NCBI RefSeq assembly: GCF_900090045.1
Contig: NC_041783.1
Location: forward strand, 186,001-250,000
Origin: Plasmodium malariae
Taxonomy: Eukaryota > Apicomplexa > Aconoidasida > Haemosporida > Plasmodiidae
Length of the DNA stretch: 64,000 nucleotides
Reading direction: 5' to 3'
A model generated the notes under the pieces. It made no database searches. It was given only the letters and a program-made list of their open reading frames with translations, and had not been told where the DNA came from. Positions 1 through 12,146 of this stretch are shown here, one piece after another. How positions within the stretch are numbered: position 1 is the first letter of the stretch; each line of letters opens with the position of its first letter. Made by a program: the position numbers and the translations under genes.

Positions 1-982
1 TTGTAGAGAATTCTTTAAAAATAAACATTTCATATAATATTCATACTGATTTATATCTTCTAACAGTTATGTTGTTTTATAAATCATATTCAGTAAAACA
101 ATTCATAGAAGAGAAATTATTATTTAATTGTTTTTTTTTTAATAAAATAAAGTAGAAGTATACAATTATACTTCATCTTTGTCTTTATTGTTATTTTTTT
201 TTTTCATATTTTCAAATATTTTATTTTGTTGGCATTTTTATATTTTCAAAAGTAGATTATGTATTTTAATTCTTATAAACATATAGTCTTCAAAGAACTA
301 GGATCTTACTTATATATATAAATATAATAAATAAAAATTTATGCATTATAATAAGGGTATTTATTTATTTTTATTTTTTTTACCTTATATTGTACTTCTA
401 AGCATTGTTAACTTCTTTTCTACAGTTATATAGCCACTCAACTAAATAATTCTTCCTTTTTTTAAGATGTATAACTATTGCTACAATGTGCTTTTTATAT
501 TCATTTTTCACTTATATATTTTTAAAATGAAAATAAGGAAATCATCTAAAATATCGAATACACAAAAGGAAATAAAAAAAAACAAAGAAAAATGAATTGT
601 ATATTTATTAAAATATGCATCTTTATTTAAAAAAAGAAAATGATTATTTAAAACAAAGATGTTTAATTTATCTAATATAAATTAATTTTGTCCATTACTG
701 TTTTAAAGAAAAAACAGTATAGTGAAAAAACTGATTAGCGCTTAAAACATAAATTTAATTCTATTGATAATATATAAATTATAAACATACAAGTATAAAA
801 ACTGTAATACATAAGTATAAAATAAATGATGTGTTTATCAAAATTTATATAAATAGTTTATACAGTATATTATAATAATTTCATTCTATTGAATTAATGC
901 ATATATTTAATGAGAAGTTATTTTTTTTTTTTTATACTTTTAAAAAAATATATTATCAATAAGATAAAAATAAAAAGATATC
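1..982. other. Gene-free AT-rich stretch
   Basis: I see no supportable gene here. The stretch is A/T homopolymers and short AT repeats with no long open frame on either strand. It runs up to the tRNA-Gly gene and may carry its upstream flank. A gene ending to the left of the window could leave its untranslated tail here, but nothing shows that directly. Confidence 0.6.
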
Positions 983-1054
983 GCGTCAATAGTCTAACGG
1001 CCATGATACCTGCCTTCCAAGCAGGTGACCCGGGTTCGACTCCCGGTTGACGCA
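983..1054 (+). tRNA. tRNA-Gly (anticodon UCC)
   Basis: A 72-nt cloverleaf in a GC-rich island. The acceptor stem GCGTCAA pairs with TTGACGC, followed by discriminator A. The anticodon stem CCTGC/GCAGG encloses the loop CTTCCAA, giving anticodon TCC, which reads GGA and by wobble GGG glycine codons. The T arm is CCGGG-TTCGACT-CCCGG, a good B box. There is no intron and no encoded CCA. A T-rich run about 30 bp downstream (near 1086) can serve as the RNA polymerase III terminator. Confidence 0.96.
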
Positions 1055-2079
1055 AAAATGTAATGTTATTAATAGTAATAATTTGTTTTTATTTAATAAA
1101 TTTCTTTCATATTTTATTATTTTTATAGTGTATATAGTAATTTTTAAAATTTATCAGTTTTTATTATTATTTATAAAATATCTCTTTCTTGTCACTCTCC
1201 TTATTATAAGCTTAGGTTGAAAAGAGAGTGTATATTACAAAAAATAAAATAAAATATTTTTATATATATGTATGATTTCTTTTAATAATTTTTAATAGTA
1301 TTATTTATTAATGAAAATATAAGTAGCATTGAAGAATTAATACATTGAATAAAACATATTTTCCATTTTTATATTCTGAATTATATTTGTAATTACTGTG
1401 ATATAGAATTATTAACGGAAAATAACATTTATAAGAGTTCAAATATATCTTTATTTTATTTAAAAACATCTCTTAAAAATAACAAGATTACTTATTAATT
1501 TCATTTTTAATAATGCCAATAAATGAGTTATATATATATTACAGAAAAAAGATCTTTACATTTATAAACTTAGAGCATGTGTATACTATAGAACGAACAG
1601 ATAAAGCATTATTATTTTATCTGATCATGTACTTCATAAAACTGGATGTTACATTGTGTTGTCTGTTACCTATATATTTTTCTAATATTTTTTTTTTTTA
1701 TATATTTTCTTAACAATTAACCATAGTATAAAAATACAACCACCAAAAAAATGAAACACTATAGAATATTTATTTTTTATTGATATACATTGATATACAA
1801 CAAACGTCATAGAATATTTAAGACATATTACAATATTTTTTGTGTTATATTTACTTTAAATCTACATAATCAAAAATATAATTAATAAAAAATTAGTTAA
1901 TAAAATAAATTTATCGGTTTTATATAGCTATTATTTTATTATTATATTTTTTCAAATATAATTCAGCATAATATATAAATGAAAGACAAAAAAATCATAT
2001 AATTATTTTGTACAATATTATATTTTTAAGAAAAATTAAGAAAAAGAAATTCATTTTGCTTTTTAATTTTATTTTGTTA
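1055..2079. other. Spacer between two tRNA genes
   Basis: About 1 kb of AT-rich sequence with no convincing gene. The longest open frame (1513-1713, 66 codons) is hydrophobic and Phe/Ile/Tyr-rich, as expected from random AT-rich DNA, and has no recognisable domain. A short imperfect hairpin (CACTCTC near 1194 facing GAGAGTG near 1223) is the only local structure I noticed. Confidence 0.55.
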
Positions 2080-2163
2080 TGCACGAAATGGGGTTCGAAC
2101 CCATGCGAACTTTCGTTCATCAGATCTTGAGTCTGACGCTTTAGACCACTCAGCCATTCGTGC
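2080..2163 (-). tRNA. tRNA-Leu (anticodon CAA)
   Basis: Read on the minus strand this is an 84-nt class II tRNA. The acceptor stem GCACGAA pairs with TTCGTGC and the discriminator is A, the leucine identity base. The anticodon stem TCAGA/TCTGA holds the loop CTCAAGA, giving anticodon CAA, which reads UUG. A long variable arm (GAACGAAAGTTC, itself a hairpin) separates the anticodon and T arms, as expected for Leu. The T loop is TTCGAAC. No intron. On the minus strand a T-rich run lies about 30 nt past the 3' end. Confidence 0.96.
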
Positions 2164-4006
2164 TCTTAAATAAGATTTTAAATTTAATATTAGCTGTAAA
2201 CTTCTAATGAAACAAAAAAAAAAAAAAAATCATAAAATAAAAATTTAATAGGATTTTCCAATTTAAAATAACTTGATAAATTTTAATGTTTTGCAAATAT
2301 TATTATTATTTTTTTTGTTTATTGAGATATTTTGAAACATCGTGAAGTATTTAATATTTTACATGTTCCAATTATATATATACATTTACATATAATGTAC
2401 ATGCATAATATAATTAATGTTTTCACTAAATATCCAAAATTTTCCAAAAATAATTTTACAGTTACAATTTATATAAGCGTTGAACATATATTTTAATTTT
2501 TTTCAGGATCTATATGACACAAGCATTAAATTTTTTCATACAAAAAGAGTAAAATTTTACTTTATTCAAATATTATATGAACGTACATACTGATGGATAG
2601 GAATACTCCTTTATTATACATATGTACTTAAAATTTTTACTCAATTCAATAATATGATACAATTTAAGTAAAATATAGTAACAATCACGTAATACCTTTT
2701 GAAGTTATTTATAATGGTTCATTTGCACTAAATACAAGCTAATGTTCTCCACGTTAAACATAAAAAAATAAGTTTATATTATTTTTGAATATTTTTTTTT
2801 ATAAAATTAGTTCTTGACACATTATAAATTGTAATCATTAATATAATATTTGTCCTTAAATAAAAAATAAAGAGAAGAAACGAAAAAGTAGAGTAGAACA
2901 AAATAAAAATTGTGTGTATGCATATATATAAATAATTGTACCTTAATCTTTATCATATTTTTTTTATAATAAAAATACCATTGACTTTATCTTAGAAACA
3001 ATACGTAACTCCTTTAAGACACTTTTCCTAGCACCCTCATATTTTAAACATTTATAAAAAATGAACTTTGGTATTTTAAAACATTCATTATTTTTTTTAT
3101 CTATATCGTGCATAAGAACGAAAATAAAATATAAAATATAACTTTTACAGCACCACATTATTTCCTCAACGTAAAATTTATAGAAACATTTGGATAACTG
3201 ATTCCATCACATTTTACATGGATTCATATAAATATACTTATATATATATATATTAATTTACGAAATATTTTCGTTTAAATTTTATAATATAGAGCAGTAC
3301 GAAAAAAGAGAGTATGCTTAATTCCTCATAGCGTTTAAAAATTTAAGTTATTGATCATATTAAAATTTCAATTGCCAATTAAATGTGTTCTATTTATTTG
3401 CTTATATTTTTTGGAACACTCATATAATTTATAAGTAATAAATGAAGTAACGCTCCTTAAAATTTATTAACATCTTAGACTACTTTTTTTAAATTTATTT
3501 TCCCATTATTTTTGGCTCTCTTATGTTTCTGTTATAACTTGTAAAATATGGATACTTTTCATAATATATTTCTTTATATCATTTTTATATTTTAATACTT
3601 TTTTTTTTTTTGTAATATAGCTATTTTTAATATTTATAAAATATTAAAAAATTTAAAATTCAAATGTGTTATCTTCAAATAAAAAAAAAAAAAAAAGATA
3701 AAAAAAGAATAAGATTTAATTACATCAGGGAAATAATTGCGATACATGTGTTTTATATTTTCATTTTATTTCAAGAATCCTTATAACTTTATAATATATA
3801 ATAAAATATAATATTTCTTTAATGATCTAGAGCATTCATTTTTGATCTCTCAATTCTTTTTTTTTTTTTTTTGTGTATAATAGTATGCTTTTTTAAAGCT
3901 TATTACAATGTGTGGAAATCTTCTCAGAATACAAATTATCCTCTTTCCTTTATTTTGTTTTTTTTTTTTTATTTAAATGATGTTTTTTACATAACAAAGA
4001 GGAACT
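2164..4006. other. Gene-poor 5' flank of sufD
   Basis: About 1.8 kb without a supportable gene. It is AT-rich with many homopolymer runs. A minus-strand open frame at 2964-3158 (64 codons) is Lys/Phe/Ile-rich with no domain, and I do not call it. The part next to 4007 presumably carries the promoter and 5' untranslated region of sufD; long poly-T runs (for example about 3858-3873 and 3958-3971) lie there. Confidence 0.55.
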
Positions 4007-7000
4007 ATGCCTAAACGTTTTATACGGAATTATGTTTTTGTTTTCCTTTTATTAACTAATAATTTTACGAACATTTTTTATTTTGTGGAGAACAAGAATT
4101 TTAATGATGTTTACACAATTAATGCAAAGTTTCTAAAAGACATAAAATTAAAGGAGGCCAATAAATTAAAACCCCAATATAAGAATTATATTTTAAAAAA
4201 TATAAAAAAAAATAAAAATAATATACGTAATCGCGGAGGACAGAAATATAATAGAAATGATATAAAAAAAAAGGTTTACTCTATTTATTTCAACAAACAT
4301 TTTGAAAATATATTTCACACGTATACGAAAATATTTTGCGACAAAAATATAACTTATTATGGAAAGTCTGGTGGTTATAAAAAAGTTGAAGGATCTTTGG
4401 GCAGCACCCTTAGTTCTTATGAAGAACATACACATATAAAAGAACACCATACGGAAAACATAAAAAATGTAAGAACTGTGCACAATGTAGGAAATACGCC
4501 ATTAATAGCTAATGAAAGAGCATATTTGAAAAAAGGAAAGATGTATTTCCCGGAGATTTCCCGTAACTTTTTTATTAATTTATCCATCAGTAGCAGGAAA
4601 AGAAGAAAAAACAGAAGCTTCCAAAATTATCTAAGGAAGTACGAAGAATTATATAAAAAATTTACACCTGAAACAGATGAAGAGCAAGATATTGATGATC
4701 ATGTTTCAAAAAACAGTCATAATATGTCAAACATTATTATTAATGAGTGGTGTTTACGTAACAATGAGAACAAATATAATATGACTTTAATATATGACAG
4801 TTTATCAAACTTACATAATAATGAATACCGGGATGTAGAGAGTGTAAATAATTTTATAAAAAATAATGAAATAATTGAAAAACAAGAATGGGAAGAAAAG
4901 AATAATCCATATTTAACCTATAAATATATATATAAATACAAAAACCCTATTGACCAAAAATATAATTTTTACAAATATGAATATTATATTCCAAAATTGA
5001 TAACGTATGATGAAGATATTTCCACTGAGCCTAAATTTGTACCTTCTAATTTTAACTCTCCCAAGTGTTATAATAATTCACCCATAAATTCTTTAACAAC
5101 AAGCGGATTTACTAGTAGAAATATTGACACGTTTGGTAAAGAAAGAAACAAAATATATTCGTTTGATACACCAAATGATGTTAAAAGGAATATATACTTT
5201 AACAATTTATTGTTAATTTCTTCATCGTATAATCAACATTTTTTTTCAAATTTAACCTTTCTGTTAAATTTACACACGTTACAAATTTTAATACGAGATA
5301 AAACTGCCATAGAAACAGACTACATAATTGATAAATTTGATCAGTTAAAAGAAAAACTGATAGAAATAAATGTAACCAATTCTAAGAAAGGTGAAAATTC
5401 TTTAAGTGTTAACCCAAGTAGTTCCGAAAAAAAACAAGCCCCTGTTATCTCATCAACCAATACTAATGTGCACTTGAACTTGAAAACTATAAATGATGAG
5501 CTAAATAGTACAGAAGATGCAGAAAAAGGAGTCGAAATCAACAAGAATGTATCAAAAAAAGACGAGAACGTCAAAATAGATAAGATAGACACCAGCAAAA
5601 ATGAAGATATGCCCAGTGCTAACTACCAAATGGACGAGGAAATATCTCGCCATTTAACACACAAGAAAAGTTTATTTGATGATCAAATTCAAGTGTTTAA
5701 AACAAAATATAGTGAAAACGTTTTAGAAGATAAAGAATTTATTAAATTATGGAAATATAATATGAACAGTGAAATAATAGAAAATATGAACAAAGTACCA
5801 TTACCAAATATATACCTAAATATTGATGACCCAAAATATTGCTTATGGAAAATTTTACAAAATTCAGGAAAAAGTGCATTCAAAGAAATTCCTACACCAA
5901 ATCGAAAATTAGAAGCATGGAGACAACAATTAAACCTAAAAGATTTCTATAAACAAAACTTTGATACTAGTATTAGCTTAAGGAATATATCAAAAGAAGA
6001 ACTAATTAATTTTAAGATGAAAATACTCAATACTTCTCATCAGGAAGATAAAAATGTGAAAGGATTTAAAAATGAAAATGAGCAAGGATCATATGATAAA
6101 AATAGTTTAAATACACCAAAACAGGAAAAGAAAAAGCATCATGATGGTAATTATGAGGATGCCTCGGAAATTACTACATTACATCAACGTGATGAAAAAT
6201 ATAAAAACCGTAATAATGCAGAAACACCCGATGGAGATGTTATAAAGGAAAATCATTATAGAGATGATGGAAAAGTATTGGGAGGTAATGAAAAATCTTT
6301 AAAGGAACAGCCATATTTAACTACAAATATGAACAAAGAGATTATCAATTCAAGTTATAATAAAGATACAGAAATTAGTAAGTGCAAACGCAAATATAAA
6401 GATGCATTTTATACATTAGTCGTAAGGGATGGAATTGTTGACGAATATTTATCAGATGATATAAGTATTTTAAAGAATTTAAATAATGAATTGAAGAAAT
6501 CAGCAGAGAAAAATTCAGAAAACGAAAACGAATTACATGAAACTAGCAAAAATGATAACATAGAAGAAAAAACAAAAAAAAGCAAAATATTTGTAGGTAG
6601 CTTTTTTAACATAAAAGATGTCGAAGTAGAATACTTGATCAATAAAGAATTATATTTTATACCTGAACATTCTAATTGGTATAAAAAAAATACACAACCT
6701 TTTGTTAGGGGTCAAATAGGAAAACAATCAAGAAAATTTGACAATGATTACCCAATTTATGATTATAGAAAAAGTGACTTTGGTATGGCCAAATTTTCCT
6801 CTTTAAATTTAGCCTCAATTAAGGATTGTGCAGTTGTTTATCTAGATAAAGATATTGATTTAAGTGATAAATTTTTTCATATCATATTTATATCAACATC
6901 TAAAAATGAAGATGATCATGTTAATAATAAAGAGTCCGAATACACTGTCTATGAAAATGCACCTCTATGTGTAGATGCGCAAGATACAAATAAAACTTCT

Positions 7001-8008
7001 GAAGGTCTAACTAAAGGGGAAAAAGAAGATAATGACAGTAATAGCAGCAAAAGTGAAAATGTTCAATATGATGATACCCATACACGTATTAATTTAAGCG
7101 GGAATGAAAAAGAAATTTCGGGAAAAGAAAAAAGAAAATATGCAGAAAAAGAACTGACCAATTATATGTATAGTCCAATAACTAACCCAAGACTAGTAGT
7201 ATACATTAAAGCAAATAGTAAAATTAATATTTATGAATCTCATATATCTTTAAACAATAATAACAGTGGTCTTGTTAATGCCTTCTCTAGAATTTGCATG
7301 GAAGCAAAATCAAATGTGAAGCATACAATGTCTCAAGAATTGGGTAAGTACGTTTGGCACTTTCACAATGTTTCAGTAAAAAATGGACTTGAAGCAAATT
7401 ATAAATTTGTTGATATCCTTTTAGGTAGTAAGTCATCACGTGTTAATTTGCAAATAGAAGGTGAAAAAGGATGTAAACAAGAAAGCTATGGTTTATCATT
7501 GTTAGAAGACAAACAAAACATTAGTCAATATGAAATGTTTCATCATGAACATCCATATATGGAGACCAACCAGTTATTTAAGTTTTTAGTCTCTGAAAAA
7601 GCACATGCTGTATGGAGAAGTAGAGGTAGAATTGAAAGAGATGCAATTAAGGCCAAGTTAAATACTTTATGTAGATCTGTGTTATTAAATTTTGGAGCTA
7701 GTGCTGTAGCTATTCCTACTTTAGAAATTATTCCAAGTGATATAGAATATGCAAATCACGGGGCAACCATAAGTGATTTAGAAGAAGAACCAATATTTTC
7801 TTTAATGACAAGAGGAATAAACGAAAAAATTGCAAGAGAAATTATTATGAAATCCTTTGTTAATGAAATTCTTGAACATATATCTGATGAGAATCTTAAA
7901 GAAAGAGTTATCCAAAAGGTTATGAAATTTTCCACAAAGTACAAAAAAGTACCTCTTCCAGACTTTATTATGAAAAAAAAAAGATCATTATGCACACCTT
8001 CTAAATAA
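4007..8008 (+). CDS. sufD: Apicoplast-type Fe-S cluster assembly protein SufD
   Basis: Single-exon, 1333 residues. SufD is part of the SufBCD scaffold that builds iron-sulfur clusters; in Plasmodium this pathway works in the apicoplast. The N-terminus has a hydrophobic signal-like stretch (about residues 8-27) followed by a basic, Asn/Lys-rich region, as in a bipartite apicoplast leader. The SufBD core is visible in two parts. The motif RKLEAWR near residue 636 matches the SufD N-terminal region. The C-terminal block from about residue 1195 has RGRIERDAIKA, then PTLEI, then HGATISDLEEEPIFSL, the family hallmark including the conserved His. Bacterial SufD is about 420 residues; the excess is low-complexity insertions. 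Identity is firm from the core; the start is the first Met before the leader. The gene converges on the CPW-WPC gene. Confidence 0.93.
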   Translation: MPKRFIRNYVFVFLLLTNNFTNIFYFVENKNFNDVYTINAKFLKDIKLKEANKLKPQYKNYILKNIKKNKNNIRNRGGQKYNRNDIKKKVYSIYFNKHFENIFHTYTKIFCDKNITYYGKSGGYKKVEGSLGSTLSSYEEHTHIKEHHTENIKNVRTVHNVGNTPLIANERAYLKKGKMYFPEISRNFFINLSISSRKRRKNRSFQNYLRKYEELYKKFTPETDEEQDIDDHVSKNSHNMSNIIINEWCLRNNENKYNMTLIYDSLSNLHNNEYRDVESVNNFIKNNEIIEKQEWEEKNNPYLTYKYIYKYKNPIDQKYNFYKYEYYIPKLITYDEDISTEPKFVPSNFNSPKCYNNSPINSLTTSGFTSRNIDTFGKERNKIYSFDTPNDVKRNIYFNNLLLISSSYNQHFFSNLTFLLNLHTLQILIRDKTAIETDYIIDKFDQLKEKLIEINVTNSKKGENSLSVNPSSSEKKQAPVISSTNTNVHLNLKTINDELNSTEDAEKGVEINKNVSKKDENVKIDKIDTSKNEDMPSANYQMDEEISRHLTHKKSLFDDQIQVFKTKYSENVLEDKEFIKLWKYNMNSEIIENMNKVPLPNIYLNIDDPKYCLWKILQNSGKSAFKEIPTPNRKLEAWRQQLNLKDFYKQNFDTSISLRNISKEELINFKMKILNTSHQEDKNVKGFKNENEQGSYDKNSLNTPKQEKKKHHDGNYEDASEITTLHQRDEKYKNRNNAETPDGDVIKENHYRDDGKVLGGNEKSLKEQPYLTTNMNKEIINSSYNKDTEISKCKRKYKDAFYTLVVRDGIVDEYLSDDISILKNLNNELKKSAEKNSENENELHETSKNDNIEEKTKKSKIFVGSFFNIKDVEVEYLINKELYFIPEHSNWYKKNTQPFVRGQIGKQSRKFDNDYPIYDYRKSDFGMAKFSSLNLASIKDCAVVYLDKDIDLSDKFFHIIFISTSKNEDDHVNNKESEYTVYENAPLCVDAQDTNKTSEGLTKGEKEDNDSNSSKSENVQYDDTHTRINLSGNEKEISGKEKRKYAEKELTNYMYSPITNPRLVVYIKANSKINIYESHISLNNNNSGLVNAFSRICMEAKSNVKHTMSQELGKYVWHFHNVSVKNGLEANYKFVDILLGSKSSRVNLQIEGEKGCKQESYGLSLLEDKQNISQYEMFHHEHPYMETNQLFKFLVSEKAHAVWRSRGRIERDAIKAKLNTLCRSVLLNFGASAVAIPTLEIIPSDIEYANHGATISDLEEEPIFSLMTRGINEKIAREIIMKSFVNEILEHISDENLKERVIQKVMKFSTKYKKVPLPDFIMKKKRSLCTPSK

Positions 8009-8148
8009 GGAGAAATATATGAATTAATATACTTATAATATATGACACCAGGCGCGTTGAAAGATGTATGAGGTTAGTCCACTCCCAAAGGGGATTCGAA
8101 TGAAGAAACAGCTACTATTGGATAAAAAATTAAAAACAGGAATTTAAT

Positions 8149-8197
<49 letters not shown>

Positions 8198-8792
8198 TTA
8201 TTGGAAGTTGTAGCTATGAAATAGACACAATTTTGGTGTTATTTTGAAAAACAGCATGGTATGAGTATTTAACAAAAACAATAAGTGAGATTCTAACATA
8301 TAAGAACCCTTTTTAAGATGCGTACATATGTTAAAATATATATATGTACATATATACAGTACACATGTTTTCCAATTGTACCCGTAATTAAAACTGTGCA
8401 AAAAAAAATTCACGAATTCGAAGGAACTTAACCAAATTGTTGATGATATACAATTTCTTGTTCTATTAGGAAATTATTCTCAAACTCTGTGATTAAAATT
8501 TGTAGTTACACATTTAAAGGAAAGAAAGAAATTTCGTTGTTCACTTGAATATTAGTTCCTTTAAGAAGAAAGCAAAAGTAATATAAATATTTTGTTTTTT
8601 CCTTTTTTTTTTTTTTTTTTTTTGTATCATTTATATTTCATTAGTTGCGCTATTTATATTAGCATTATCTATCCTTTTAATGCTATTAATTTAAAACTTA
8701 CTATTTTTTTTTTTTTTTTTTTTATTTTAGGCAATAAAAAGAAACCAAAACTGGATATACTCAAATTTTATATATTTGCACAAGTACAATTA
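8009..8792. other. Convergent intergenic region, sufD / CPW-WPC
   Basis: This region holds the 3' flanks of two convergent genes. It includes a (TA)n microsatellite at about 8152-8189 and long poly-T tracts near 8600 and 8706. A short patch with higher G+C at about 8046-8110 stands out but does not fold into any RNA I recognise. No gene seen. Confidence 0.6.
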
Positions 8793-11102
8793 TTACTCTA
8801 AGGTAATTCCTTTTTTTGAAATATCTGTTCCCTTGAGCAACTTTTCTATTGTATTAGGACTAACTGTGTCATTCTCTATTTGTGGAATATTTTCGTTTTG
8901 TATATTAGGAAATTGAGCTTCACAAGTTTCTTCAAAATTATACTTTTGCTCAAGATTTAATGATAATATATCTTGAGTTTCTTTACATGGTCCATTATAT
9001 TTTTCACTCGGTGTGCACATTCCTTTATTCTTTCCTTCATTGACATATTCAAAGTATAAAGGACATTTCGAATAGTCTCTTTGTGAGTTTTCAACACATA
9101 ACCATTTAACATTACATTTTTTGCTAAATATTTCTTTCTCCTTTATGTCCATGTAGTCAAAATGAGTTATACGAGGACAATTGACTGGGGGGTTGTAATA
9201 ATCTGGGGATTTACACACTCCTGATGCCATCAAATTTACCCACTCCCTAGGACAATCATATATGTCATAGCCATATGTGCACTTATTCTTACATGGCCAT
9301 GGAATTCCATATTTTGAAGAAAAAGCTACTCTTTGCTGAGAAATTTTTATATTAAAAGTTTTTGATTTTATTTATTTTGTTTTCTTTTTTGTTAATACAA
9401 AGGAAAAATCAGGATGGAAATAAGATTCATACAATGATGAATTTAAGCTCAACGTATAAAGTGTATACTACTCATTTGAGTTAACTGATATATCTATCTA
9501 TATATGCATACATATACCCGTGCAATTATAGAAATATTTATGTAAATTCATGTTCTTATGAATGAAGTAACCTTTTTACAAGTCCAAAAAAACTTTTTTT
9601 TTTTTTTTTTTTATTTACATGGTTAGACATGTGGCTTATTAATTCCATTTCCTCCTTTGAAATTAACCCTTCGAATTCTTTGCTACCGCTGCATATATCT
9701 TTTTTCGTATTGTAAGACCATCCTGTTATTGAAAATGTTTTATTATTATTCTTTTTATTAACTCTTGGTTATATGGTTTTCAATTTCTAATTAGTTCAAT
9801 TTTAAAAAAATGCAATTTCTACATATACCAACTACGTTTTATGTTTTACTTTTTTTTCTTTTTTAACCTTTAGGACATGTTATTGAATAATCTCTTTCTG
9901 CAAGCAAAAAATATAAAAACATGTTTTTTAAGTTAAATAATTTTTCAAGTTATATCTCCCTTTTATTAACTTATAACCCTAACAAATTATATTTTTCGTA
10001 ATGATTATCACGTTCTACTACCGATTGCTACGATTTCAATATTCTACATTATTCTAGTATATATAGTTTGTGTATATATATATATATTATATATGCTTTT
10101 TATTTTTTTTCTTTTAGAACAGACCGCATGATTCCTCTTTGCATGGCCAAACCTACATATAATTTGAACAATTGACTATATGGTACTTTTGAAATCCTTA
10201 TTAACTTATTATATCACTTTCATGTATTTCGCCATTTTTTTTTTTTTTTTTTTTTATTTGCATATAAATTAGTTCTATTTGTGTTTTTTTCATTAATATT
10301 AAGACTGATAAAGTACCACTTTACAAGCTGAAAAAAGAAGAAATGATATAATATAAATGTAACAAAATAAAGTAGTAAAGTGGTGAAGTAATAAAGTTGT
10401 TTTCCTTTATATATGAATTTTAAAACACTTTCAAGATACCAGAAGAAAATTCCTCCTTTTCGTTTTGTGTGAAAGCTCCAAAATCCTAAAACGATAAGTA
10501 CATATAATGTGTACATTTACGCATATACACATGTTTCTATATAACAAATAATCCATATATGTTTATACTCACATACACATAAAATATATTTACCATTGTC
10601 TTGCTACAACCCCCAGAATAATTTCTGCATCAAAAAAAAAAAAAAAAAAATATAATATTTCAAAACATTAAAAACATATTTTCAGGTTAACTATAATAAA
10701 AGTAATTATAATTAATTTCATCACTCGAAAAATTCTTATCTTTCTGTTATATACATATATATATATGTACATACCGAGGAGCTTCACACTTTCCGGTGTA
10801 CGTCCAATTTTCAGGACACTCCTTTAAGTAATCCCTTTCACTATTACCACATGACTCATTAAGGCATAACCAATTGACTTCAAATAATATATGGATAACA
10901 CACTTATAATAAATTATATTATTATTTATAATACTTTATAAAATCATATGTTATTCTTATATAAAGTCAAATATGTTTTTTTTTGCACCTTTGCAATCTA
11001 CTCCTATGACACTTTTCTCCTTTGCACTTAATGGTTCAAAGGCCATAATATGAGAACAAGGTCCAGAATAGTCTCTTTCACAAAAAATAAAATAAAATAA
11101 AG

Positions 11103-11135
<33 letters not shown>

Positions 11136-12115
11136 TAATAATGCAAATCTAAATAATTTACAAATTAAAATATATATTTATACATTTATATGAGTTGATC
11201 TGTATTATATATATATTATTTTTATACTTTGGTGATATACATTGTGTTTCTGATATTTGTTCCCATGTAGAAGGACACTGTTTTGAGTAATCTCGTAAAC
11301 ATATTCTATCATCAATAGGCTTTTTAGATGACCATTTTCCTTCTACCAAATCTTCCATAAACAGTTTTTCTAAATTACTAGGAATTTTAACATCTAATAA
11401 ATCAGTGCTTAAAGATGATGGACTTTTTGTCTCCTCGTAATGACTAAAAAATTTCAAGTAATAGCGTATCATGCTTCGAGTAACTTTAACATGTGTACAT
11501 ATGTATGTATATAAATATATTATCTTTATTCATGTATATCTAACGTTTTTCTCTTTTTTCTGATTTTTTAATATTTTAATTTTTATTATTTTTTTTTTCT
11601 CTTAAATTAACCTTTCTAAATTCTCTTTTATAACAGCTGTACATTAAAAAAAATTAATAATAAGGAAAAAGAATAGGATGAACATGTTAAACATTCCTTA
11701 ACAACTTTAATAGGTATTTGTATATAATTTATTTATATTCCAAAATATAATACGTAAGCGAGTTTAATATACAACTCACAGAAGAATAAAATGCATAATA
11801 AAATATAAATAATAACACGTCTACATTTCTTATTTTTTGATATTTTTTATGCTTTAAAATACCTCCTAATTCTTTTCCTGTATCCATATCTCTTCAAAAT
11901 GTTAATAAAAAAAAAAAAAAATCAGTTTTTTAAATTTTAATTTTCATAATTTTTCTTTTATTATATTTTAACAACATATTTTATGTGTTGTTATTGAAAT
12001 AAAGGAGATTATATATCATACGCTACCTATTTTAACAATTTTTGTTTTTTCCTCGGTAATTTTAGTTCATTATACATAATATAAATATGTGTATATGAAT
12101 ATGTACATAAGTACG

Positions 12116-12146
<31 letters not shown>

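Noticed and set aside
1513..1713. 66-codon hydrophobic plus-strand frame between the tRNA genes
   Set aside because: Hydrophobicity comes from poly-T codons; no family features and no neighbouring exons.
2964..3158. 64-codon minus-strand frame in the gene-poor edge
   Set aside because: Lys/Phe/Ile-rich with no signal peptide, domain or splice partners I could see; typical of chance frames at this base composition.
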